Shown here: piece by piece, positions 1 through 11,089 of the stretch | Position numbering within the stretch: the first letter of the stretch is position 1 | Layout: each line of letters starts with the position of its first letter | Made by a program: the position numbers and the translations under genes | Notes under the pieces: generated by a model | What the model saw: only the letters and a program-made list of their open reading frames with translations | What the model was told of the DNA's origin: nothing | Database searches by the model: none | Assembly (NCBI GenBank): GCA_003254905.1 | Contig: QANU01111830.1 | Location: forward strand, 25,684-89,683 | DNA from: Nissolia schottii | Taxonomy: Eukaryota; Streptophyta; Magnoliopsida; Fabales; Fabaceae | Length of the DNA: 64,000 nucleotides | Direction: 5' to 3'

Positions 1-273
1 AATAATGTAATTATGGAAAAAATAAAATTAATATCTTTTGTTCTAATGTCCTAATCCACTCTTAATGTTGTGTCTCCCATTTTTGGATTTGAAAACTTAA
101 ACTGCTCAAGCAAACAGAGTAAGGGTAAGCGTATCCGTGTATCCGACATGGATATGGCAGCCTCCGATGCGTATCCGTGCTTCCTTGGAGTCCTATGCTT
201 ATACTCAATAGTTGAGCCTTAAGTCTCACAAACTAACTTTACTAACTCATTTACACCTTCAACTAATTCTGTC
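1..273. other. Non-coding DNA with (g)tatccg-type repeats
   Basis: No gene is seen here. At about 125-180 there are several short direct copies of a gtatccg-like word, and a similar gacacgtg/gtgtc-rich stretch recurs at about 2030-2130. This resembles a common plant interspersed repeat, but I cannot assign it. A single n at 285 marks an unresolved base next to the Copia remnant. Confidence 0.4.
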
Positions 274-471
274 TTAATAGAATTNCCCCCAAGCTGGGTT
301 GCATATCTCTATGGGACCCAGTTTGGACATTAAGTGATTGAAAGGTCCTAGATATAAACTCTTGGTGAAGATATCAGCTGTTTGTTCTTTTGTGTGTGTC
401 GGGAGAAGATGTATTAATCCTGCTTGTATCTTTTCTCTCACCGTGTGATGTATTAATCTTGCAAGTATCAA
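274..471 (-). pseudogene. Ty1/Copia polyprotein, C-terminal RNase H remnant
   Basis: The minus-strand translation contains the ADIFTKSL...FxxLxxKLG signature found at the very end of Ty1/Copia polyproteins, after the RNase H domain. In copies that work this part of Pol degrades the RNA strand during reverse transcription. Only about 60 residues remain. The frame is broken upstream, where related residues such as THKRTNS lie in another frame at 374-480, and the end runs into the single n at 285. The piece abuts a plus-strand LINE at about 480, so it is a truncated relic with no LTR that I can recognise beside it. Confidence 0.75.
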
Positions 472-479
472 GGAAGAAG

Positions 480-1884
480 ATTAGAATTGTACGTTTTATC
501 GTAGAATACGAGAAGCAAATGTAAAAGAAGCTTTGAAGCGGATGGAGAATGTTAGGGCAGTAAGGCCGGACAACATACCTATTGAGGTATGGAAATGCCT
601 TGGGGAAATAGGAACATAGTGGCTCACAAAGCTTTTCAATGAGATCATGAGGTCGAAGAAAATGCCAGATGGGTGGAGGATGAATGTCTTGGTTCCAATC
701 TTCAAAAATAAGGAAGATATTCAAAATTATGTTAACTATAGAGGGATCAAGCCCATGAGCTACACTATGAAATTATGGGAAAGAGTAATTGAGCGGAGAT
801 TGCAACAGAAGACCCACATAACAGAAAATTAATTTGGCTTTATGCCTAGGAGGTCTACCCTATTGCAAAGATTGATGGAGAGATATCGGAAGGACCAAAG
901 AGATTTACATATGGTTTTCATTGATTTGGAGAAAGCGTACGATAGGGTACCAAGAGAGATTTTATGGAAGGTTCTGGAGAAGAACGGAGTTCGCATTGCT
1001 TACATACGAGTAATCAAAGATATGTATGATAAAGTCGCAAAACGTAAGAACGCAAGGTAGAACGACAGAGGAATTTTCCATCACCATTGGTCTACATTAA
1101 GGGTCAACTCTGAGTCCTTATCTTTTCACCCTTGTCTTGGATGCTCTTACTGAACAAATTCAAGGCCCAGTTCCCTAATGACGTTGTTTTGGTGGTAGAT
1201 TCGAGAGAAGAGTTAAATGGAACATTAGAGCTATGGAGACGAGCGTTGAAAATACACGGTCTTCGTATAAACAGAAGTAAGACTAAATATATGGAATGTA
1301 TGTTTAGTAAAGCGTACAAATCCAAACATAGACGTGAAAATTAGAGATAAAGAGTGATATTAATCATAGGATCCAAGCTGGGAGTATGAAAAGGAGGAGT
1401 GCATTGAGAGTTCTGCATGATAGAAAAGTGACACTCAAGCTTAAGGGAAAATTTTACCGCACAACTGTAAGACCAACAATATTATATGGGACTGAGTGTT
1501 GGGCAGTAAAAAGCCAATAGGAGAACAAACTCAATGGTGCAGAAATGAGGATGCTACGGTGGATGTGTGGACCCACTAGACAAAATAGGATTAGGAACCA
1601 TTGCATTAGGGAGAAGGTGGGGGTAGCACCTATAATACATAAGATGGTAGAATTTCGTCTTAGATGGTTTGGACATGTGAGGAGAAGACCATTAGAAGCC
1701 CTAGTAAGGAGAGTAGACAAGTGGCGGGTAACTCATTAGCTAGAGGGAGGGGAGACCTAGAAAAACTATTAGAAGAGATTTAGAAGTTAATGATTTATAT
1801 GGAAACATGGGATAAGGAACTATGGCGTCACTTGATCCTTGTAACCGACCCCACGTAGTGGGATAAGGCTCTGTTGTTATTGAA
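480..1884 (+). mobile_element. 5'-truncated RTE-like LINE retrotransposon
   Basis: Reverse-transcriptase pieces run in order across several frames. PDNIP-like and MPDGWRMNVLVPIFKNK lie at about 560-720, followed by NYRGI and then FGFMPRRST at about 835. Next come [16 protein letters not shown] at about 912-960 and a degraded FADD-like box (PNDVVLVVD) at about 1178. The C-terminal FRLRWFGHVRRRP segment is at about 1650-1690. Order and wording match plant RTE-clade non-LTR elements. The 3' end carries the familiar cgaccccac...agtgggataaggct tail followed by a ttgttgtt-like run at about 1845-1880. The 5' end is missing, as usual for target-primed integration. Stops and frameshifts make it inactive. 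Confidence 0.88.
560..1735 (+). pseudogene. LINE reverse transcriptase, frameshifted
   Basis: This is the coding remnant inside the LINE. The pieces at 647-832 and 842-1060 are separated only by an in-frame stop (ENxFGF). The pieces at 1132-1344 and 1545-1739 follow after frameshifts. The first catalytic aspartate box (FIDLEKAYD) is present, but the second (FADD) has decayed to PNDV, so polymerase activity is not expected. There is no endonuclease domain because the copy is 5'-truncated. Confidence 0.85.
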
Positions 1885-2860
1885 TTCTAGATAGTTTCAT
1901 GTGTCAATACTTACTAATATTTTGGGTCCATATTATTATAAACTATTTAGTATTTAAAATATTTTTTACTCAGGTTTGGCTCGAAAACTTTCAGATATAG
2001 CTCAGATGGACACAGCTAATCTTGAACTTTTTATTTGGACACTTTTTGACACGTGCGACACATGTGTCAAACAAGTGTCTTTATGTATTGGTGTTCGCGT
2101 GTGTTGGACACAAGGACAAAATAGTGTCATAAAATTTTCTTGTTTCCTAGGGGCAAACACATTAAGCAAATGTAACATCATTAGTCATGTGTGTGATCCG
2201 ATGACACTCGACAAAAGCAACTTCATTATTCTTTGGGGCACATGTATTCTCTTGATGGTTAAATTCAACGTATGCACCACTCAAAGGAACTCAAAATGAG
2301 GATGACCTTCAACTAGCAGCCCTGCACATTTGCGTACAGAAGCATTATCAGTTGAAGTTGTACATTTTCAACTTCTACCATATAGTGTCTTGATCTTTTA
2401 CATGTGTACTTGGAATATAGAATTAGGGGTAACACTTGAATTAGGAGATGCCATATTCTATTAAAAAAATAAATAATTATGAAGTATACCGTAATAGCTA
2501 CTATGGTATATGAATTGTCAGCAGAAAAACGAAAGTAATTATAGGTACTCCAATTCTTACTTCCTTTTTTCAATCTTTTATTACTAGTTACCATGCATTG
2601 TCAACATCTATACTGTAAATTGGGGTTCACAGTTCACATGAACAAATTGAGACAAAGCACGTTCATGTCGGCCATTATGAGTCGTAGCAAAACTAGTCAA
2701 AACTTATATAAAAAAACCAAAAACAAAACTCAAAACTCAACCATAGAGCAGGACAATAACAACAAAAATAATTAGAGTCAAAGAAATGTAGTTCTGATGT
2801 CAAACAAATAAACACTACAAAGAAAAAGGACGGGTGAGATGAGTGTCAAATGAAAAGGAA
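1885..2860. other. Intergenic DNA, no gene recognised
   Basis: The stretch is AT-rich with scattered short open frames and no recognisable domain. At about 2030-2130 there are several copies of gacac/gtgtc words, including cacgtg and acatgtgt, as in degenerate plant repeats. I saw no splice-consistent gene. Confidence 0.4.
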
Positions 2861-2869
2861 ATGGCTCCT

Positions 2870-3036
2870 CTAAAGTGCACAGATTGCACTTTAAAGGTTA
2901 AAGACGAGGACATTAGTGATTGGTTATAAAAGGAAGTGATAGTTTTTTTTAATTAAAATTGTTTAAAAAATAATTATGTGCATTTATCGTCACTGTTCAT
3001 TACTGTTTACCAGTTAAGACGTGTGTACTTTAGGAA
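2870..3036. repeat. Possible small MITE (imperfect terminal inverted repeats)
   Basis: ctctaaagtgcacag at about 2875 is mirrored by gtgtgtactttagg at about 3020 (reverse complement cctaaagtacacac). Between them lies a short AT-rich stretch. The spacing and AT-rich core fit a small non-autonomous DNA transposon. I could not define a target-site duplication. Confidence 0.35.
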
Positions 3037-3039
3037 ATG

Positions 3040-3627
3040 GATCTGCTCATGTAATTTTCTCACATGGCAAGGTCATGTTAGATCTCGCACCATTCCTTTT
3101 TTAATTGTTTAGGTCATGCATAAGTCCCACATTCTCAATGAATGGTGAGACATCAAACATGACAATGAGAAAATGACATGAGAGAATTCATTTTCTAAAG
3201 TACACCCAAGGAGAGAGAAGAGAGAGGTTCCTTGTAGTGTCTTTCTCTTTGCTCGTTTATTCTGCATCCAGAGAGCGAGGAGGAGGAGGAATGTAGGAGT
3301 CATTGTCTCTGTCCCAAGCTGCTGCCGATATTGCTGCCTGAGGGTCCTGCTCTGTCTATATTGCATTGCTATGTGTGTGCTGTGTCTCGCCTTTCATTCT
3401 ACGGTTAAACAAACAAAAGACAACTTTAAAGATATGGACTTTTTCATTGTACCCAAGTCCGACCTGTTTCGGGTGTGTGACCAAGCCACGTTTTGAAATA
3501 TGAAGCAACAGAATACGACAGGCCCCTAACATGCATGTCTTTGTGTCACCACCATGTCAAACACTGGTGTGGCATGATGGAGTGTCTAAGCTTCAGAGAT
3601 TATGGGCCATGTAGGGTGATGGAGAGA
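3040..3627. other. Intergenic DNA, no gene recognised
   Basis: No domain or splice-consistent coding frame is visible. The open frames here are short and of low complexity. Confidence 0.4.
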
Positions 3628-3676
3628 ATAGGGGTAGTGGTAGTGGTAGTAGTAGTAGTAGTAGTAGTAGTAGTAT
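3628..3676. repeat. (GTA)n/(GTG)n microsatellite
   Basis: gtagtggtagtggtag grades into an uninterrupted gta trinucleotide run. The poly-valine open frame over it is a by-product of the repeat. Confidence 0.9.
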
Positions 3677-3981
3677 GGGGCCCATGATGTTTTGTGAAAG
3701 GAGTGACAAGGTGTCTGTACCTTTTGAGTGATTCAAATAGTACTACTCTATAGAGTAGAATAGCCCACTGGTTCCCTTGTGCACCCAGTGTTTCATGTTT
3801 CTTTACTAAAGAAATGTTTCCCTGTATTCAGGGTCCCCCAAAGTAGGAAAGAATTTGGATTAGACCTGGGAGAGACCAAGCACTTTCGAAGTTCTTAGAC
3901 CTTTGTTATTCTTTTCTTGCATTCTCTCATTGTAGTTATAACTGTTGCTTCTTTCGTTGTCTAATATCCCGCTGATAGTAG

Positions 3982-4287
3982 CATAGTTATTAAACTTGGC
4001 TCGGACTGGCTGGTTTGACTGGTAAACCGATCATGTGACCTAAGCCCTTGAGGATATGAGGCGCACAAGACAACCACTGGGCCATGTGTTGTTGTGTTAT
4101 GATATTCCAATAATAATATATATTGTATACCTAAAATATGTTGAATTGTTAATTGTTTGTCATTAATTGTTTTTATTCGAGTTTTACTGTACTTTCATAT
4201 GTTTATTATTTAATTATATCTAGGTCAACTGGTTGAACCAGTGACTTGGTGACCAAGACGATTATTGAGCCAGGTTTAATTACTATA
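3982..4287. mobile_element. hAT-like MITE, about 306 bp
   Basis: The left end catagttattaaacttggctcg and the right end gagccaggtttaattactata are inverted copies with 12 of 13 matches over atagttattaaac. The inner parts are also partly palindromic, made of ggttgaccagt-like words. The bases immediately outside, gatagtag (3974-3981) and gattttag (4288-4295), agree at 6 of 8 positions. That fits a decayed 8-bp hAT target duplication. There is no coding capacity. The left end resembles that of the autonomous-type hAT at 19628 (catagttgttag). Confidence 0.65.
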
Positions 4288-4295
4288 GATTTTAG

Positions 4296-4948
4296 TTCAA
4301 GTGAGTGATAATACAAGTACATTTTCTGTATTCTTGTTTTGTTCGTGTGTTCTTTTACCAGTTTCTGTTAAAACACCACTGAATATATTCAGAGGTCATG
4401 CGCAAGTGGCTGTATATTTTCATCTTTCCTGCTGTACGTGTGAGGGTATTGCCTTTTCCTCTTAAGTTTTTTCATGGTTTTGCCATGTAAATAGAAGAAC
4501 CGTCAAAGAGATTGAGAAACTTTGTTTATAATCAGTGTTCTGGAATGACCGTAGCTTGGAACACATTGCATTTGAACCATGTTATCCAGGATTACGCCCC
4601 CTGGCCGAGTCCTCTCTTTATTTCCCTCCCCTTATTTAATATTCACGCCTACAAATGCTTCATCAATTTTTTTCCTGTGAACTGTAGGTATTTGTTGGTT
4701 GCACTGTTACATATTCCATGTTATGGATTCTTTGTGCTGATTGTGGAACTGAAACATTATTGCTTGTCCAAATGGTTCCCGTCCTCTTATCAGCGCTGAA
4801 TTGGCGATTTAGCGGTATTTGAGTCAGGTCGCCAAGAGCCAGTTGCAGTTTGGCCTGCAACAAAACTGCAGGTCTCTTTCTCCACTACAAGGTGGATGGT
4901 TGAGCTTTGTTATACATGCTCATGGCTCCAACAAGGTATTGAGATTCA
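4296..4948. other. Intergenic DNA, no gene recognised
   Basis: A 95-residue open frame lies at 4512-4799. It shows no family motif and no signal or membrane logic I trust. I see nothing else to annotate. Confidence 0.35.
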
Positions 4949-5173
4949 GCCTATACGATAGAAGGAGTCTTGTGGAGCACTGTATGGGATAGTTGGCTTG
5001 TATGGTGGCAATCCTTGATTGGATGTAGGTTTTGGGTGTTCGTGCTAGATATTGTGGTTTTTTTTCTTATTTTCTGGTTTTTGTTTAGTTCTCTTTTGTT
5101 ATGGACCTAGGCTCCTTCACACCACATGTCGGGTTTTGGTGTGAATCAATCTGAAAAAAAAAATGCCTATACG
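4949..5173 (+). mobile_element. Short 5'-truncated retroposon with poly(A) and 9-bp TSD
   Basis: The 9-mer gcctatacg occurs at 4949-4957 and again at 5165-5173. Between the copies is about 200 bp ending in an A-run at about 5153-5163. Paired direct repeats plus a 3' A-tail are the hallmark of target-primed retroposition by an L1-type LINE. The body has no coding capacity that I recognise, so it is either an extreme 5' truncation of a LINE or a SINE-like copy. Confidence 0.6.
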
Positions 5174-5430
5174 GTAAAGCTTTGCTTCCACAATTGAGTT
5201 TAATTATGCTGCCAAAGGCAAGATTATGTAGGAGCAAGTTGAGGAGCTCTTTATTTTATGGAGCTATTATTCCTGTTCCTCATTAGTTTTACAGTCTGGC
5301 AATCAGAAATACCCGTCACAGATGCGGGCTTATGTTCAGTATTTCACTAGTCCACTGAGTTTACATATGTCTATTATTGCTGAAGAACTCATTACTATAT
5401 CATATAGTACCCGTGTATTACCTGAGATTA
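5174..5430. other. Intergenic DNA, no gene recognised
   Basis: A short AT-rich stretch between the retroposon and a dispersed repeat, with no recognised feature. Confidence 0.35.
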
Positions 5431-5760
5431 TTTTGATATATGTATTTTTATTTTCATCTATAACAGACAACTATATAAAATCAAGTGACAAATTTTGTAT
5501 GTAGAGAATAATTTTGAATAAAATATGGTAAAATTTAGAGTTCTCTATAAAACGAAATAAATATTAGTTGATTCAGTAGTTAAGAAATTTTAAATTTTGA
5601 ATTTAAGATTATGTTAAAGAATTGATTTTAAATTTATTTAATTTTTTTTAATTTTGAATAATATTTATTTTAGATGTGAGAGAGTTGAAATTAAAATTCG
5701 TAAAGATTTAGTGGGATCATGTAAAATAAGTTTAGTGAAATCAGTTCAGGATACCAGATA
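5431..5760. repeat. Dispersed AT-rich repeat, second copy at about 63130-63475
   Basis: The wording gatatatgtatttttat, then agagaataattttgaataaaat, then aaaatttagag, and later gattagtgggat-like words recur in the same order and orientation at about 63137-63475. This marks a dispersed repeat of unknown class. The segment has no coding potential. Confidence 0.55.
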
Positions 5761-5769
5761 AATGAATAG

Positions 5770-5991
5770 TAACCATCTTATTTCAATGCTGTGATTGATG
5801 ATTGTCGAATGCTGGGAGCAATGTTGCAGTCGCATTCCTTTGTTCACACCAAAAGGAGTCTGAACGCTGCTACACATTCTTTGGCCGAATATGCTTGTAA
5901 CCATGGTGATCATATAAGGATTGAGGAAACTCCTTATTGTGTAGCTCTTCAAGTCACTAAGGATTGTCCTAAAATTGTATCTAATGAATGA
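5770..5991 (+). pseudogene. RNase H-like (RVT_3-type) fragment
   Basis: The 66-residue reading contains DDCRMLGAML...FVHTKRSLNAATHSLAEYA. This resembles the C-terminal half of plant RNase H-like domains (pattern: hV-R-x-x-N-x-x-A-H-x-L-A-x-x-A) found downstream of non-LTR reverse transcriptases. The N-terminal half with its first catalytic acids is absent, and the fragment follows non-coding repeat sequence. It is best read as a dead piece of a retroelement or of a retroelement-derived gene. Confidence 0.6.
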
Positions 5992-5999
5992 GTTTCTAT

Positions 6000-6620
6000 G
6001 TTTCACATATAAAAAAATAAAAATGGTTTAGACGAGGAAAATTTCTCAAATAATGGTGGGAAAAATTTATACATTTATTTACTATAGATGAGTGATTATA
6101 ACAAAAGATACATGTATACTTAGGAAAATTATAAACACCAAATAAAAGAAGGAATTTACTCGAGTATCTTTTAAAATTTAAGGGCATTGATACCATAGCA
6201 TCTAAGATTTCGTCACGTGTCTCACTAACTCAAATTATTTATTGTTTTAAATTTGTGATTGAATCACAATCATTCAAATGCAATGAAGTATCGATACATT
6301 AATAAAAGCTTGGGTGCTGAAGAAAAAACCATAAAAGAAAACGGATAGGGTTATAGAAAATTATTCATAGATAGAATGTTGGAAGGATTATGCTTTGTTT
6401 CTAATTTCACAATCATAAAATCGATGCTCCTTATGATTCGTTCACAGTAATATATTTCACACTCCTATGTATATTGGAAAATGCTACTTTTTAGCAGTAA
6501 TTAACCACTTCACACTTTTGATTTTTAGGTACATAATTAACTCAATTGTGTGATTTCATGATTGGGACAAGGTATTGAAGTAAATGAAATCTATTTTCAT
6601 TTCATTTACATTTGCATTTA
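6000..6620. other. AT-rich intergenic DNA, no gene recognised
   Basis: No coding or structural feature is recognised between the RNase H fragment and the Copia LTR. Confidence 0.35.
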
Positions 6621-6626
6621 TAGAAT

Positions 6627-8481
6627 TGTTAGTTAGTGATGTTAGTTATAATTATCCTAACCATCAATTGGTTAGATAGTTTGTTAGCTCAGTTAACTAC
6701 ATTTCCCATTGTGGTAGTAGCCACTATATATTTGTCATCAAACACAACAATACACAAGTATTTTTCTCATTTCTCTAAATCTGCAATATAGTATCAATAG
6801 ACTTCAACTAAGCTTCCACAAAATTCTCTCTACTCCCACGAAGCATCTGTCATTGTTGCTTTGTGCTCCTTTCTGTTCTTCTCTCAAGCCTTCTTTTCCT
6901 TGAGCTTCGTTCGATTCTTCCATGGCTTCTTCACAATCCTTGGAGGATTCCACTATTCCATACATTTTTCCCTCTGATGGCTTGGTTTGGTATTGGTTTC
7001 TCAGCCTCTTAATGGAGAAAAGTTTCATTTTCAGTTCAGCTCCGTGAAGATGGCACTACTCGACAAGAACAAATTGACATTTGTTGATGGTTCTCTTCCT
7101 TGTCCTTTGAGCACAGATCCAATGCACTTAGCTTCTTGGGATAGGAATAATGGCATCATCTCTTCTTAGCTGTTGAATTATGATTTCAAGGATATTTCAG
7201 TTAGCATCATTATTCACTCCATTCCTGCATGAGATTTAGAAGGATCTCCAAGACTGCTTTCAGCAAGGCATTGACCCAAGGATCTTCGAGCTCAAGAAGG
7301 AATTGATGAATGCTCAATAAGGTTTGTTATCTGTTACACAAGATTTTGCAAAATTGAAAACAATTTGGAGTGAGCTTGGTGATTATCATCCTATTCTAGC
7401 TTGTAATTGTGATGGAGTTCATTATTTTCTACAATTTCGTGAAATTATGTCATTTGCTTCTTGGCGGGTGCCTTCATGATGCTTATGCATCAATCCCAGG
7501 TCAGATCTTGTTCCAATTCCCAACATCAACAAGGTCCTCTCTCTAGTTCTTCAAGAGGAAAAGCAAAGACAACTTGCTTCTGATTCAACATTTTCCTTTG
7601 CCGTCAAAGACAATCAAGATTCGAAGCGAAATCTACTAAGCCAAATACTCACCCTAGCTACTCCAATTGTGGTTTTCTTGGACACACCAAGAAGAAGTGC
7701 TACAAGATTACCGGGTATCTGCCTCACTACAAGAAGAGTCAGCAACAACAACATCAGATCTCTCATTCTGTTAATCAGGTTCTGCAGCTTTAGAAAATGT
7801 GACTTTGTAATCAGGCGCTTGTTTGGTTCAAGTTGTTGCAGTGCTGAATATGGACAAGGTTGAATCCTACTCTAGGTATTGTTTTATCAATTCTAGATGA
7901 GACACCTAAATCCAGATCCAATTTATGGATCTTGGATTCTGGTGCTACAAGTCATATAACTTGTACATATCAAAATTACACTCCTTATTTGGCTGTATCA
8001 CATTCATATGTATCACTTCCAAATAATCATAGAGTAATGGTTGAATCAATAAGTATTGGAACATTGCATAATTTCCTGAAATTAACAAATGTGCTCCACA
8101 TACCTTATTTTCTTATCAACCTCATTTCAGTTTCTGCATTGCTTAAGTCTCATTCCTATGGATTGGTCTTCAACACTAATGATTGTTTCCTACATGATCT
8201 CAGCACACCTGAGGGTGATTGGAAGGGGTAAACTCCTTGGAGGTTTATATGTCTTCAACGAAGCTAACTCTCCAATTGTTCCTGCTGCAACTGGTCATAC
8301 ACCTATTTCATACCCTCATTGTAATTCTGATTCTAATAAGCATGTACCTACTATTGTTGATTCCCCTTGTTTCAAACAATGTAACTGTTGTTTCTTCTAA
8401 TATATGGCAAGCACAATTAGGTCCTCTTTTTAATACAGTCTTGCCGAAACTTTCTTCTACATTGCACCGAGGCATACATAG
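6627..8481 (+). mobile_element. Decayed Ty1/Copia element (LTR, gag, protease), truncated by a Gypsy insertion
   Basis: A short LTR-like segment (tgttag... to about 6788) includes a ctatatatt promoter word. It is followed by agtatcaatag, a degenerate form of the initiator-Met tRNA primer site TGGTATCAGAGC. Gag follows from about 6920 and protease from about 7920. The element stops abruptly at 8481, where the Gypsy LTR starts. No reverse transcriptase or integrase of this Copia is seen in the window. Confidence 0.75.
6920..8400 (+). pseudogene. Copia gag-protease, broken
   Basis: Gag of the UBN2/Retrotran_gag type is recognisable at about 6985-7169 (LVLVSQPLNGEKFHF, then KMALLDKNKLTFVDGS). 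A stop and frameshifts follow. A zinc knuckle is visible at about 7657-7710 (SNCGFLGHTKKKCYK), with the first cysteine replaced by Tyr. The retropepsin active site WILDSGATSHIT is intact at about 7925-7962 inside the 123-residue frame 7860-8231. A pre-integrase-like W..QLGPL stretch ends the homology near 8420. In an active copy Gag would form the particle and the aspartic protease would mature the polyprotein. The many lesions make this copy dead. Confidence 0.8.
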
Positions 8482-10040
8482 TGTCATGACCGGTGCATGA
8501 GAGATATGATCACTTATGTAAGTCTCTTATTGTAATTTCCATGAAAATGTGGTTATTTAATAAAATAATATAAAATCTTTTCATAAATAAATTCATAATC
8601 CACATTTCGGCACATAAACTTCTTACAAATTTTAAAGGTAAAACTAAAACAAAATATATGCATAACAATACATGAAAATAGCATCTTTCTGCTTGTGTAA
8701 CTTTGGAGCACTCTAGACATAAATAAAATAGTAAGTAGCTCCACCACAAAATGGAGTTCACCGCTGACGCTGAACTAGACTGTGGATTCTTACTCTGGAT
8801 TAACAACACTATCTGAAAAATAATGAGATGATGGGTGATTCATCAAATTCAATGAATGACAGAATTACACGGCTCACGTGGGACATGAACAAGCATGAAA
8901 CTCACAGTGTAACAAATGCTAATAATGATAATGATATTGACCATGATAATAATAATAATAATAATATTTTCAAATTTCTGAATATCTGGGGAGATATTTA
9001 TCTGAGATTTTTGTTCGAGCCTCATGGCATGCTTAAAATTTAACTGTCCAAGCCTCACGGTATGCTATCTGCCCAAGCCTCACAATGTGTTATTTGTCCA
9101 AGCCTCATAGTATGGTATTTGCTTGGGCGTCAAGATATGCCTACAAGGTACTGGGGTTGACATAGGTTGTTGCCGACGTATAGTATTAATCTAGATACTC
9201 CCAATCAAAACTTATCCATTTATTTATTTTCATGATAATAATCTTTAAAAATCATAATACACATTATGCAACACATGCAATGCCTTACTATCAAATGGTC
9301 TCCTGTGTAAATAAATAAGGTTTAATGAGTTCATAAATATTTTTCATGAAATATTTCTAAATCTGATTTTCCTTGGACATTTTAAAATATTTTCTGATAA
9401 TATTCTCACAAAGGTATATCATAAACTTGCTCGTAATAAAATATTATTCATGAAAATAATTATTAATGGCCTTTAAAATAGGCCATGAGAAGCTGTCACT
9501 CACCTGGAGTTGCCAAACTCTCACGTCGTTAACCAGTACCTCCTTTGGAATATTGCTCTTCATTCTCGATTCAAAAGTCTCACAAGTATTATACCTCAGA
9601 ATTATTTTCCTCTCGTTCCTCACTCACACAGATACAAGGAAAGGGAATTTTCTACTTCTTGTACTGATGACAAATTACATTAAAGGCTCAGTCTTTTATA
9701 GAAGAAATTGGGCAAGGAGCATGCCTAACACGTTTCTTCATTTTCCTTCCAACATTTATTATTGATTGCTTTAATAACCAATCATGCTCATTCACATTTA
9801 AATTTTCTTTGCAACTTTGTCTCATCATGTATTTCGCCTCCAGTTGCATTGACGAGTTGTAGGTATTAGTCAAGCAAACAATTATAACTTGACATGTTTG
9901 GTTAAAAATAAGCCACAAAATCTCTACTCGCATTTATAAGGTAAAAACAAATAATAATGAGTAACGTAACATAACTAAACAGTATGTAAAAGGTAATAAA
10001 AAAGGATGAAGTATGTAAAATCAACTTTCTAAATCTCTCT
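8482..10040 (-). repeat. Gypsy 3' LTR (left copy, truncated)
   Basis: From tgtcatgacc at 8482 the sequence matches the right-hand LTR (from 14511) over most of its length. Shared landmarks are gcatgagagatatgatc, the (ata)n patch, the gagcctca...gcatgc repeats and the cacctggagtt...ccaaa block. The copy ends near 10040 in a (ct)n(cg)n(ca)n run that leads straight into integrase sequence. The last LTR segment, the polypurine tract and the end of pol are therefore missing. Confidence 0.75.
9020..9150. repeat. Tandem 'gcctca...gcatg' repeats inside the LTR
   Basis: Five diverged copies of a roughly 30-bp word containing (c/g)aagcctca(t/c)(g/a)gtatg lie in a row. The other LTR (about 14960-15055) keeps fewer copies, so the array has changed length since the two LTRs were identical. 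Confidence 0.7.
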
Positions 10041-10068
10041 CTCACACGCGCGCGCGCACACACACAAT
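10035..10068. repeat. (CT)n(CG)n(CA)n compound microsatellite
   Basis: ctctctctcacacgcgcgcgcg followed by cacacaca. It lies exactly at the junction between LTR sequence and integrase C-terminal coding sequence. Confidence 0.9.
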
Positions 10069-10069
10069 T

Positions 10070-10940
10070 ATTCTAGGAACTTAAAAGGGCTAATAAAATG
10101 AGGGGTGAGCTTCCCTCACTTACCAAACCTTACCACTCCCCTCATAGATGACACCCAAAGGAAAACATGGTTGCGTACTTCAAACTTGAGGTCACGCCTA
10201 CGATTGCTGGCAAAGGACTTCTGTCTAGACTGCGCTGCTCACAGCCGCTCTCTAATCAACTGAACCTGCTCAAGACATTCCTGAACCATATTAGGCCCAA
10301 TGGCCTCAACCTCACCAAGTTAAAATCATCATATGGGTGACCTATAACGCCTCCCATACAAGGCCTCAAATGGTGCCACTTGGATGTTGCACTGGTAATC
10401 TAGGACATATGCCCTCAACATGTCCTCCAACGTCTAAATTGCCCTCTCCGATTGGCCATCCATTTGAGGATGGAAGGTGATACTCATATCCAACTGTGTA
10501 CCCATGGCTTCATGGAAGAATTTGCAAAATTGGGTTATAAATTGTGATCCTTTGTTTGAGATGATAGAGATCGGAATACCGTGGAGTTGCACTATTTCTT
10601 TGACATACAACTGGTTATATTTAATCATTGTGTAGGTCGTCTTCACCAGTAAGAAGTGTGCTAACTTTGTCATCCATTACCCAAATCGAGTCATAGCCAT
10701 TGAGGGTTTAGGGTAACCTGACTATGAAATCCATGGTTATCTGCTTTTACTTCCACTTTGGTATTAGAATCTCCTAAAATTTTCTAGCTAGTCAAAGGCG
10801 TTCAGACTTAACTTGATGACATACAAGACAACAAAATACGAAATCTCCAACGTCATGCTTCATGCCTTGCCACCAATACAAATGCTTCAAGTCTTGGTAC
10901 ATTTTTGTTGAGCCTGGGTGTACAAAATAAGAAGAATTGT
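10070..10940 (-). pseudogene. Gypsy integrase, broken
   Basis: On the minus strand the zinc-binding segment is readable at about 10800-10890 (LKHLYWWQGMKHDV, then CCLVCHQVK). Catalytic-core pieces follow at 10434-10673, including TKLAHFL, NKGSQF and the FHPQMDGQSERAI motif around the last catalytic residue. The C-terminal segment continues through VSSMRGVVRFGK to HFISPFKFLE at about 10070, where coding sequence is cut by the microsatellite. Integrase would join element DNA to the chromosome. Stops and the missing C-terminus make it inactive. The usual DKG/DRGS aspartate reads NKGS here, so one catalytic acid appears lost. Confidence 0.85.
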
Positions 10941-11089
10941 GTCACTCCTCAAAAATGAGCTTCCTCAAATCACCCACACTGGGCACACCAATCGTTTGTC
11001 CATCTACAATACTCTATTCGAGTCCATAGAGAACTCGAATTTCGTACCATAAGTCACATTCTCCATGATCTTCACCAACTTCGAATCTT

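Noticed and set aside
4512..4799. 95-residue frame as a possible small gene
   Set aside because: No recognisable family, no conserved motif, and it sits beside retroposon sequence. I could not support it.
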